From the NCBI GenBank assembly GCA_041389495.1, contig JAWKRT010000001.1:310001-374000 (forward strand): a DNA stretch of 64,000 bases, given 5' to 3'. The notes under the pieces were generated by a model, which did not search any database, was not told the DNA's origin, and saw only the letters and a list, made by a program, of their open reading frames with translations. This DNA comes from Myxococcota bacterium (GTDB lineage: Bacteria; Myxococcota_A; UBA9160; UBA4427). Each line of letters starts with the position of its first letter. Position 1 is the first letter of the stretch. Of this stretch, positions 54,484-61,603 are shown in pieces. Both the position numbers and the translations under genes were made by a program.

Positions 54484-55815
54484 ATGTCGCTCCAGCGCAA
54501 GCTCTCGCCCGTCGTCACGGGCGTCCTCACGAGCCCCGCGCGGCGGCGCCTCGCGCGCCGCGCGCGCGAGCTGCGGCGCCGCGTGCGCGGCGGCGTGCAC
54601 CGCGTCGAGTACTTCCATCAGGTCGACGACCCGTACGCGCAGCTCGTCGCTCCGCTGCTCGAGCGCTTCGCACTGCGCTACGACGTCGAGCTCGTGCCCG
54701 TGCTGGTCGGCCCGCCCGACGACGCGTCGGCGCCCGAGCGCGAGCGCCTCGTCGCCTACTCCCGCCGCGACGCCGCGGACGTCGCGCCGTACTACGGCGT
54801 CGCGTTCCGCGACCCGGGCGCGCAGCCGCCGCGCGAGCTCGTCGCGCTCGCCAACGCGATCCTCGTCGCGAACCTCGGCGCCGATCGCTTCGCCGCGATG
54901 GCGGCCGCCGTCGGCGAGTCGATGTGGGCCGGCGACGCGGGCGCGCTCACCGCGATCGCGCAGGAGTACGGCGCGGTCGATCCGGACACGGTGCGCCGCG
55001 CGTGCGAGGCGGGCGACGCGCGCCGCGAGCGGCTCGGCCACTACCTCGGCGCGACCTTCCACTACGAAGGCGAGTGGTACTGGGGCATCGAGCGGCTCGC
55101 CTATCTCGAGGAGCGGCTCGAAGAGCTCGGCGCGTTGCGCGCGGGCGCGCGGCCGGGCGAGCGCGTCGTCGCGCGCCGGCTCCCCGCGCCGGCGCCGCCC
55201 GCGCGGCCCGGCGGCGAGCTCACCCTCGAGTTCTTCGCGTCGCTGCGCAGCCCGTACACGGCCATCTCGTTCGGGCCCGTCTACGACCTCGTCGATCGCA
55301 CCGGCGTGCGCCTCGTCCTGCGGCCCGTGCTGCCGATGGTGATGCGCGGCCTCCCCGTGCCGCGCGCGAAGCGCATCTACATCATGCTCGACACGAAGCG
55401 CGAGGCGGAGCGGCTCGGCGTGCCGTTCGGCGTCGCGGCCGACCCGATCGGCCGGCCCGTCGAGCTCGGCTTCTCGCTCTATCCGTTCGCCCGCGAGAAG
55501 GGCCGCGCGCGCGAGTACCTGCACGCGTTCGCGCACCTCGCCTTCTCGCAGGGCGTCGACATGGGCACCGAGAAGGGGCTCGCGCAGGCGTGCGAGCGCG
55601 CGGGGCTGCGCTGGGAAGAGGCGCGCCCCCACCTCGGCGACGAGAGCTGGCGCCCCGAGCTCGAGGCGAATCGCAAGGAGCTGCTGGCGATGGGGCTCTG
55701 GGGCGTGCCGAGCTTCCGGCTCTCCGGGCCGGAGGGCGCCGAGCCCTTCTGCACCTGGGGGCAGGACCGGCTCTGGCTCGTCGAGGAGCGCATCCGCGAG
55801 CGCCTCGCGCAGTGA
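54484..55815 (+). CDS. tandem DsbA-like (2-hydroxychromene-2-carboxylate isomerase type) protein
   Basis: A 443-residue protein with two thioredoxin-fold/helical DsbA-like domains: the first starts VEYFHQVDDPYAQLV (about residue 41), the second LEFFASLRSPYTAIS (about 248), which is closer to HCCA isomerase/kappa-GST. Neither has a CxxC pair, so redox chemistry is unlikely; kappa-type members use glutathione at the Ser/Tyr site. The second domain carries the lysine-rich VPRAKRIYIMLDTKREAERLG and WGVPSFRL. The first copy is diverged. Substrate unknown, possibly aromatic. Confidence 0.85.
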   Translation: MSLQRKLSPVVTGVLTSPARRRLARRARELRRRVRGGVHRVEYFHQVDDPYAQLVAPLLERFALRYDVELVPVLVGPPDDASAPERERLVAYSRRDAADVAPYYGVAFRDPGAQPPRELVALANAILVANLGADRFAAMAAAVGESMWAGDAGALTAIAQEYGAVDPDTVRRACEAGDARRERLGHYLGATFHYEGEWYWGIERLAYLEERLEELGALRAGARPGERVVARRLPAPAPPARPGGELTLEFFASLRSPYTAISFGPVYDLVDRTGVRLVLRPVLPMVMRGLPVPRAKRIYIMLDTKREAERLGVPFGVAADPIGRPVELGFSLYPFAREKGRAREYLHAFAHLAFSQGVDMGTEKGLAQACERAGLRWEEARPHLGDESWRPELEANRKELLAMGLWGVPSFRLSGPEGAEPFCTWGQDRLWLVEERIRERLAQ

Positions 55816-55865
55816 CGCGCGAGGGGCGCCGCCCCGCTGCGCGGCGCCGGGCCGAATGCTAAGGC

Positions 55866-56633
55866 ATGGGCGCCGTGGACCTCCTCGCCTCGCACGGAAC
55901 GCTGCTGGCGTTCGCCGCGCTCGCCGTCGTCCTCGCGACCGGCGCGCTGTGGATGCAGCGCATCCGCCGCGTCGCGGTGCCGAAGCGGCGCGCGGGCTTC
56001 CTCTCGGCGTTCGGCTTCGGCGCGCTCCTCGGCGTCGCGGCGCTCGCGTCGCATCCGGGCTGGCTCGGCGGAGCCGTCGCGCTCGTCGCCGTCGTCGCGG
56101 GCGCCGTGATGCCGCTCCTGCGCCTCGGGTCGCGCCAGCTCGCCGCGCGGCCGACCGTGCGCGTCGGCGAGGCGATGCGCGCGTTCGTCGCGGTCGACGA
56201 CGAGGGACGCGCGTTCGACAGCGTCGTGCTCGCCGGCCGTCCCTACCTGCTCAAATTCTTTCGCGGGCACTGGTGACCGTACTGTGTCGCCGAGTTGCGG
56301 CGATGGGAGGAGCTGCGGCCCGAGCTCGACGCGCGCGGCGTCGCGCTCGTGGCGATCTGCCCGGACGCGCCCGACGCGATCCGCGCCGGGCGCGGCAAGC
56401 ACGGCCTGCGCGGCGCGATGCTCTCCGACGCCGACCTCGCGCTCACGAAGGCCTTCGGGATCCTGAATCGCCGCAGCGCGACGCCGAGCGGCTTCGTCCC
56501 GATCACGATCCCGACGACGTTCCTCGTCGACGCGCGCGGCGTCGTGCGCTGGATCGACCAGGCCGAGGACTACATGGTGCGCAGCGCGCCCGAGCGCGTG
56601 CTCGAAGCGCTGCGCGCGCACCTCGACGGCTGA
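55866..56633 (+). CDS. selenoprotein: membrane-anchored AhpC/TSA-like peroxiredoxin with in-frame TGA (Sec137)
   Basis: A 255-residue protein if TGA 56274-56276 is read as selenocysteine. Residues 1-90 hold about three hydrophobic segments. The redoxin domain then has KFFRGHW-U-PYCVAELRRWEEL: the common homologue motif is GHWCPYC, so U occupies the peroxidatic cysteine and a second Cys gives a U-x-x-C pair. After TGA the same frame continues with AICPDAPDA, KAFGILNRRSATPSGFVP and TIPTTFLVDARGVVRWID, and stops at 56633. A six-base-pair hairpin begins 11 bases after the TGA. A caller without Sec would report two pieces (55866-56276 and a fragment starting at 56295). SelB is encoded at 21057-23018. 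Probably reduces peroxides at the membrane. Confidence 0.88.
56274..56303 (+). promoter_or_regulatory. UGA with candidate bacterial SECIS hairpin (selenoprotein 1)
   Basis: TGA 56274-56276 is followed by 10 bases, then stem TCGCCG (56287-56292), loop AGTTG and stem CGGCGA (56298-56303); two further G-U pairs extend it outward. Distance and a loop containing GU fit known bacterial SECIS elements that SelB reads. Confidence 0.65.
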
Positions 56634-56679
56634 CGCGCGCGGCCGCCTCGGTCTTCGCGCGCGCGCGTGCGCGCGCAGG

Positions 56680-57687
56680 TCAGACGGCGAGCCAGCGCAG
56701 GCAGCCCGTCCGTTCGAGGACGGCGTCGAGCGCGGCGTCCCCGCGCGCCTTCGCATGACGTTCGCGCAGCGCCGCGAGCGAGCGCGCGTGGTACTTCTGC
56801 GGCTTCTGCGTCCACGAGCTCCCGTCGAGCTCGACCGTGAACTCCTCGGCCGCCGACGCGATCGCGCGCGCGTTCGCATCCGACCACGGCAGGAAGCGCG
56901 CACCCGCCTGGCGCGCGAGGAACGGCTCGAGCGTCGGCAGCAGCGCGCTCGCCTCCTCCCAGCCGTGCGCGCCGTCGCGCGGCGCCGCCGACGGGTCGAG
57001 CATCCGCTCGATCCACGCGCACGTGCGGGGCGCGCGCTCGCGCAGCAGGGCGCCGGGCGTCGGGTCGGTCCACAGCTCGTACATCTGGCCCCACAGCCCG
57101 AAGTCGCCGAACGACGGGCGCGCGCCGAACAGGTAGTCGCGCGCGCCGAGGTGCGCCTCGAGCTGCGCGACCGCCTCCTCGAACGAGGCCTCGATCGCGG
57201 GCGCGGTCTGCGGGCTCGACCCGACGAACCACACGCGCCCGGTCATGCGCTTCGCGATGCCCGCGGCCGTCGCTTCGATCGCGTCGTCGTCGGCGTCGGG
57301 CTGCAGCGTGCGCGCGATGCGGTGGCTCGCCGAGCGCTGGTCGGCCGGCGCCTTCCAGCGCAGGTGGAACATCCACTTGTTGCCCCACTCGTCGCCGAGC
57401 TCCTCGACGAGCGCCGACAGGAAGGCGAGCGCGGGGTCGCTCGGGTGGATGGACGGCTCGGGGTGCGCCGCCTCGATGCGCTCGAGGATCGGCGTCGAGT
57501 CCTGCAGCGCGTCGCCCTGCGGCGTCGCGACGAGCGGAATGAGCGGCAGCTTGGCGAGCTCCTGGAACTCCGCGATCCGCGCCTGGCTGCGCACGATCCA
57601 CTCGTGCTCGATGCCCTTGTAGCGGAAGTACGAGCGGACCTTCACCGAGTAGGGCGACTCCTCGGCGCCGTAGATGCGGTAGGGCAC
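56680..57687 (-). CDS. glutathione S-transferase-like protein, long form
   Basis: A 335-residue protein with a GST N-terminal thioredoxin fold (YRIYGAEESPYSVKVRSYFRY, LPLIPLVATPQGDALQDSTPIL) and a long helical C-terminal part (FGARPSFGDFGLWGQMYELW). It is about 100 residues longer than usual cytosolic GSTs; the tail (EEFTVELDGSSWTQKPQKYHARSL, by core) is found in an omega-like subgroup. The start is GTG 57687, fixed by GGAGG five to six bases upstream, immediately after the acyl-CoA synthetase stop. Confidence 0.85.
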   Translation of the reverse strand: MPYRIYGAEESPYSVKVRSYFRYKGIEHEWIVRSQARIAEFQELAKLPLIPLVATPQGDALQDSTPILERIEAAHPEPSIHPSDPALAFLSALVEELGDEWGNKWMFHLRWKAPADQRSASHRIARTLQPDADDDAIEATAAGIAKRMTGRVWFVGSSPQTAPAIEASFEEAVAQLEAHLGARDYLFGARPSFGDFGLWGQMYELWTDPTPGALLRERAPRTCAWIERMLDPSAAPRDGAHGWEEASALLPTLEPFLARQAGARFLPWSDANARAIASAAEEFTVELDGSSWTQKPQKYHARSLAALRERHAKARGDAALDAVLERTGCLRWLAV

Positions 57688-57703
57688 GGAACCTCCTTCG
57701 CGG

Positions 57704-59494
57704 CTAGCGCAACGTCGTCTCGCCGCGCTTGATCGAGTCGAAGAGCCGCGCGTCGAGCGGGACGTACGCGTCGGCGTCGAGGAAGTAGAGCGGGTCGCTC
57801 GTCCGCGACGGGTCGTAGCCCTCGCGACGGTAGTCGACCTTCTGGTGCTTGAACGTCCCCGTGATGCGCATGTCGCGCTGGAGGCGGACGAAGTACGGGC
57901 GCTGGTAGACGGGGAGGGCGTGCACGACGTGGTCGGCGAAGCCCTGGATCGAGAACGCCTCGTCGACGTGCAGGCTCGCCATGCCGGCGCGCCCCTCCGC
58001 ACCCGGCACCTCGACGCCGTACACGTTCGCCTCGAGCACGCCCTTCGCGCGGTTGAGCGCCTCGGCGACCTCGTTCGTCGAGACGTTCTCGCCCTTCCAG
58101 CGGAACGTGTCGCCGATGCGGTCGGCGAACGAGATCCACCCGCCGCCGTGGAGCGCGACGAGATCGCCGCTGTCGAAGTAGCGGTCTCCCGGCGCGAGCA
58201 CGTCGGCGAGCACCTTCTTGCGCGACGCCTTCTCGTCGAGGTAGCCGTCGAACTTCGCGATGCCTCCGATGCGCATCGCGAGGAGCCCCGTCTCGCCGGG
58301 CCGCGCGCGCGCGCAGCGGCCCGCGCCGTCGCGCGCGACCTCGCCCGTCTCGGGGTCGCAGCGCAGCACCACCTGTCCGGGCATCAGCCGCCCGACCATG
58401 CCGGGAATGCCCGCGAAGTTGACGGTCGGCGCCACGCCCTCCGTCGCGCCGTAGAACTCGCGCACGAGCGGGATGGCGAAGCGCTCCTGGAAGCGCTCCC
58501 AGATGTCGGGCCGCAGGCCGTTGCCCGTCGCGATGCGCAGGCGGTGGTCGCGCTCGCCCGGATGCGCGGGCTGGTTGAGCAGGTAGCGACAGAGCTCCCC
58601 GATGTACACGAAACGCGTCGCGCCGAACGCGCGCACGTCGTCCCAGAAGCGAGAGGCCGAGAACTTCCTTCGCAGCGCGAGCCCCGCACCCGTCACGAGC
58701 GAGGCGCCGAGCCCGGCGAACATCGCGCTCGAGTGGTAGAGCGGGAGCGCGCAGTAGATCACGTCGCCCGGGCCGGCCTCGAAGATCGCGCGCCCGAAGA
58801 GCGACGAGGCGGTGAGCATGCGCGCGTGCGTGATGATGGCCGCCTTCGGGAGGCCCGTGGTTCCCGACGTGTAGATGTACGTGAAGTGCTGGGACACGTC
58901 GCCGTCGGGCGTCGCGCGCGGCCGTTCGCTCCCGCCGGCCGCGACGAGCGCGTCGAAGGACGCGAGCGCGGAGCGCGCGTCGTGGCCGGGGTCGGCGAGC
59001 GAGAGCACGTCGTCGCGCGCGAGCCCGTCGACGTCGCCGAGCGCGTCGAGCAGCTTCGCCTCGTGCTCGACGCCGACGACGACCTTGCGCGGACGGCCGA
59101 CGCGGACGGCGTGCGCGAGCCCCGCGCCCGAGATGCCCGTGTTGACGAGCGCGGACGTCGCGCGCAGGCGCGCGAGCGCGGTCATCGCGAAGACGTACTC
59201 GGGCCGGTTGTCGACGAGCAGCGCGACGGCGTCGCCGGGCCCGACGCCGAGCCGTTCGAAGGCGGCGGCGTAGCGATCGACCTCGCGGTCCATCTCGGAC
59301 CACGCATAGCGACGCTCCTCGAACGCGAGCGCGAGGCCGTCCGGATCGCGGCGCGCGTTGCGGGCGAGGAGCCGCGCCGTCGTCCACGTCGCGCCGGGCC
59401 GGAAGAGCGGGATGCAGGCGGCGAGCCGCGCGAGGCCCGCGAGCTGCGCGCGGCGCGCCGCGAAGCTCGTCGGGGAGGGGTGCGAGGGCGCCAT
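57704..59494 (-). CDS. long-chain acyl-CoA synthetase (FATP/FadD6-like)
   Basis: A 596-residue AMP-forming ligase. YTSGTTGLPKAAIITHARM (P-loop), REFYGATEGVAPTVNF, YFDSGDLVALHGGGWISFAD and DRIGDTFRWKGENVSTNEV, the last being the signature of the fatty-acid-transport-protein/very-long-chain subgroup. ATG 59494 is fixed by a strong GGAGGAGGCGAC ribosome site; an upstream in-frame extension (to 59659) lacks such a site. Minus-strand CATACT at 59530-59535 may be its -10. It activates fatty acids for degradation or lipid synthesis. Confidence 0.92.
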   Translation of the reverse strand: MAPSHPSPTSFAARRAQLAGLARLAACIPLFRPGATWTTARLLARNARRDPDGLALAFEERRYAWSEMDREVDRYAAAFERLGVGPGDAVALLVDNRPEYVFAMTALARLRATSALVNTGISGAGLAHAVRVGRPRKVVVGVEHEAKLLDALGDVDGLARDDVLSLADPGHDARSALASFDALVAAGGSERPRATPDGDVSQHFTYIYTSGTTGLPKAAIITHARMLTASSLFGRAIFEAGPGDVIYCALPLYHSSAMFAGLGASLVTGAGLALRRKFSASRFWDDVRAFGATRFVYIGELCRYLLNQPAHPGERDHRLRIATGNGLRPDIWERFQERFAIPLVREFYGATEGVAPTVNFAGIPGMVGRLMPGQVVLRCDPETGEVARDGAGRCARARPGETGLLAMRIGGIAKFDGYLDEKASRKKVLADVLAPGDRYFDSGDLVALHGGGWISFADRIGDTFRWKGENVSTNEVAEALNRAKGVLEANVYGVEVPGAEGRAGMASLHVDEAFSIQGFADHVVHALPVYQRPYFVRLQRDMRITGTFKHQKVDYRREGYDPSRTSDPLYFLDADAYVPLDARLFDSIKRGETTLR

Positions 59495-59621
59495 GTCGCC
59501 TCCTCCGCGCGCATCGCGCGCGGTGGGCGAGTATGGCACGCGCGCGCCGACGCGCGGCGCGCTTCGCGTCGCCGCATCGCCGCGCTTCCCCGTCGCCTCG
59601 CGCGTGTGATATGCGTGGCGC

Positions 59622-60077
59622 ATGGCGAGCACCGCTCCTTCGGCCGGCGCCGTCCGCACGGTGGCCGCGCCGCGCTTCTCGGCGGCCTACCGCGCGCTCT
59701 GCGCCGCGACGGGCGCGCTGCTCGCGCTCGCGGGCGCGGTCTTCCTGCTCGGCGCGTTCCGCGGGCTCGGCCCCGGCGCGCCGCCCTTCGGCGGCCTGCC
59801 GCTCGGCCCGCCCGCGCTCTACTTCGTCGCGTTCACGGGCTGCGCGCTCGTCGCCTGGGGAGGCGCGCTCGCGTCGGCCGCGCGCGAGCCTTCGCGCGCG
59901 CTCGGGACGTGGACCGCCGTCGGCCTCGTGCTGATGGCCGTCTACCGGATGGCCGTGTGGACGGTGGGCGACGCGCCCGTGCCGCCCGAGGTGCCGCGCA
60001 TCGAGGCCGCCGTCTTCCTCGCGGTCGCGCTCGCGTTCGTGTGGCTGCGCCCGCGCGCGGCGCGCGCGGAGGCGTGA
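59622..60077 (+). CDS. small four-helix membrane protein of unknown function
   Basis: A 151-residue protein with about four hydrophobic segments (near 25-47, 65-85, 93-110 and 128-143) and an Ala/Arg-rich C-terminus. I do not recognise the family. The start ATG 59622 has TATGCG six bases upstream. Its stop TGA overlaps the GTG of the downstream selenoprotein (GTGA), so the two are probably co-translated and may work together in the membrane. Confidence 0.75.
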   Translation: MASTAPSAGAVRTVAAPRFSAAYRALCAATGALLALAGAVFLLGAFRGLGPGAPPFGGLPLGPPALYFVAFTGCALVAWGGALASAAREPSRALGTWTAVGLVLMAVYRMAVWTVGDAPVPPEVPRIEAAVFLAVALAFVWLRPRAARAEA

Positions 60078-60715
60078 GCGTGGGCCGCTGGCTCGCGACC
60101 GCGATCGTCCTCGCGCTGCTCGCGCTCGACGTCGCGCTGCCGCACACGTCGCTCGGGCGCCGAGGACACGACGCCGTCGCGAAGCGCGACGTCGAAGGCG
60201 CGTTCGCGACGCTCGGCGCGCCGCTCCCGGAGGACGTGCTCGCGGGCCTCGAGACGCTCGACGGCAGGCCGCTCGCGGCCGCCGACTTCCGCGGTCACCC
60301 GACGCTCGTCACGTTCGAACGCAGCGTCGACTGGTGACCCTTCACGAAGGCGCGGCTCGTCGAGCTGCGGAGGGTGTTCGCCGAGGTCGACGACCTGCGC
60401 ATCGTGTGGGTGATGGCGCGCGAGCAGGTCGACGACAAGGCGCTGCGCTTCATCGACGGCATGGGGCTGCGCGACCGGATCGAGTTCGCGGTCGACCCGG
60501 GGAGCCGCGCGATCGACGCGCTCGGGCTGCGGCTCGCGACGCCGGAGCCGATCGAGGAGGGCGTGCCGCACCCGACGACGTACCTGCTCGACGCCGACGG
60601 TGTCGTGCGCTTCGCCGACGTGCGGCGCGACTACCACGTCTGGATCGACGCCGCGCACCTGCGCGAGCGGCTCGCGGAGATCGAGCGCCGCGGCGGGAGC
60701 GCGGCGGGCGACTAG
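60074..60715 (+). CDS. selenoprotein: membrane-anchored thioredoxin/peroxiredoxin-like protein with in-frame TGA (Sec88)
   Basis: A 213-residue protein if TGA 60335-60337 is selenocysteine. One N-terminal helix (ATAIVLALLALDVALP) precedes a redoxin domain: HPTLVTFERSVDW-U-PFTKARLVELRRVF. Homologues read DWCPFCKAQL, so U replaces the attacking cysteine and Thr replaces the second one (U-x-x-T). After TGA the frame continues with VWVMAREQVDD, IEFAVDPGSRAIDALGLR and HPTTYLLDADGVVRFADVRRDY to TAG 60715. A seven-base-pair hairpin follows 13 bases after the TGA. A caller without Sec would stop at 60337 and report a fragment. Start GTG 60074 overlaps the upstream stop. Confidence 0.85.
60335..60369 (+). 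promoter_or_regulatory. UGA with candidate bacterial SECIS hairpin (selenoprotein 2)
   Basis: After TGA 60335-60337 and 13 bases comes stem CGCGGCT (60351-60357), loop CGTCG and stem AGCTGCG (60363-60369) with one G-U pair. The loop contains GT. Placement is close to that of the first candidate at 56287, supporting a shared function. Confidence 0.6.
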
Positions 60716-60761
60716 CATCGTCGGGCCGGCCCGGCGGGCGCGCGCCGGAGCCGCTCGCGCC

Positions 60762-61589
60762 TCAGCCCGTCGCTTCGAGGAAGGCGACGATGTGCGGGAA
60801 GGCGGCGCCGTCCTGCAGCAGGAAGAGATGGCCGCCCTCGAACAGCGCGAGCTCGGCGTGCGGGATGCGCCCGGCGAGCGCGCGCTGGTTCGCCTCGGGC
60901 GCGATCCCGTCGTAGCGCCCGCCGCACACGAGCGTCGGCGCCGCGATCTCGCCGAGCCGGTCGTACACGTCGTGGAAGCGGCGCGCCTCGAGCTGCAGGG
61001 CCGCGCCGCGCGCCGCCTCGCGCGCCGCGTCGGCGTCGGCGGCGATCGGCGCGCGCGCCGCCATCATGCCGACGAGCCGGTCGAACGCATCGGGCTCGCG
61101 GGCGCGCCACGCGGCGTCCCACCGCGTGTCGCAGATCTCGAGGAACCGCTCGCCGCGGTAGCGCGCGTCGCTCTCGCCCTCGAGCTCGTGCAGCGGGTAC
61201 GACGCGCCGCCCGCGCCGCCGCTCGACGTGCAGGCGAGCACGAGGCGTCGGACGCGGTGCGGATGCCGGATCGCCAGGTGCTGCGCGACCATGCCGCCGA
61301 ACGACACGCCGATCACGTGTGCGCTCTCGATGCCGAGCGCGTCGAGCAGCCCCGCGGCGTCGTCGCCGTACTGCTCCATCGAGTACGGGCCTTCGGGAAT
61401 GCTCGTCTGGCCGAGCCCGCGCTGGTCGTAGGCGACGACGTCGAAGCGCTCGGGCGGCAGGGCGCCGGTGAGGCCCGGCCGGTGTCGCAGGTCGCCGCCC
61501 GTCCCGTTGATGAACAGGAGCGGCGCGCCGTCGCGCGCGCCGGTGCGCTCGTAGTAGACGTCGAGCTCGCGTACGCGCGCGAAGGGCAC
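60762..61589 (-). CDS. alpha/beta-hydrolase
   Basis: A 275-residue alpha/beta-hydrolase fold enzyme. LLFINGTGGDLRHRPG supplies the oxyanion loop, GVSFGGMVAQHLA the nucleophile serine, CGGRYDGIAPEANQRAL the acid region, and FEGGHLFLLQ the catalytic histidine. It resembles 3-oxoadipate enol-lactonase/haloperoxidase-like hydrolases; substrate not predictable. GTG 61589 has a GGGAGG site upstream. It lies 14 bases after the flavoprotein gene on the same strand, so they are probably one operon. Confidence 0.9.
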   Translation of the reverse strand: MPFARVRELDVYYERTGARDGAPLLFINGTGGDLRHRPGLTGALPPERFDVVAYDQRGLGQTSIPEGPYSMEQYGDDAAGLLDALGIESAHVIGVSFGGMVAQHLAIRHPHRVRRLVLACTSSGGAGGASYPLHELEGESDARYRGERFLEICDTRWDAAWRAREPDAFDRLVGMMAARAPIAADADAAREAARGAALQLEARRFHDVYDRLGEIAAPTLVCGGRYDGIAPEANQRALAGRIPHAELALFEGGHLFLLQDGAAFPHIVAFLEATG

Positions 61590-61603
61590 GGCGCGCCTCC
61601 CGC

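Noticed and set aside
55866..56276. A 136-residue membrane protein ending at the TGA and, separately, a 112-residue protein starting at 56295; alternatively a pseudogene.
   Set aside because: The two parts join in one frame across a TGA at the exact active-site position of a redoxin, a hairpin follows, and SelB is present, so recoding is more likely than a broken gene or two genes.
56634..56679. A transcription terminator after the first selenoprotein.
   Set aside because: The CGCGCG runs can pair in many ways, but there is no T tract or clear stem that stands out from background.
60074..60337. A short membrane protein stopped by TGA 60335, read as a pseudogene or truncated ORF.
   Set aside because: Family sequence continues in frame after TGA to 60715 and the TGA aligns with an active-site cysteine, so selenocysteine is preferred.
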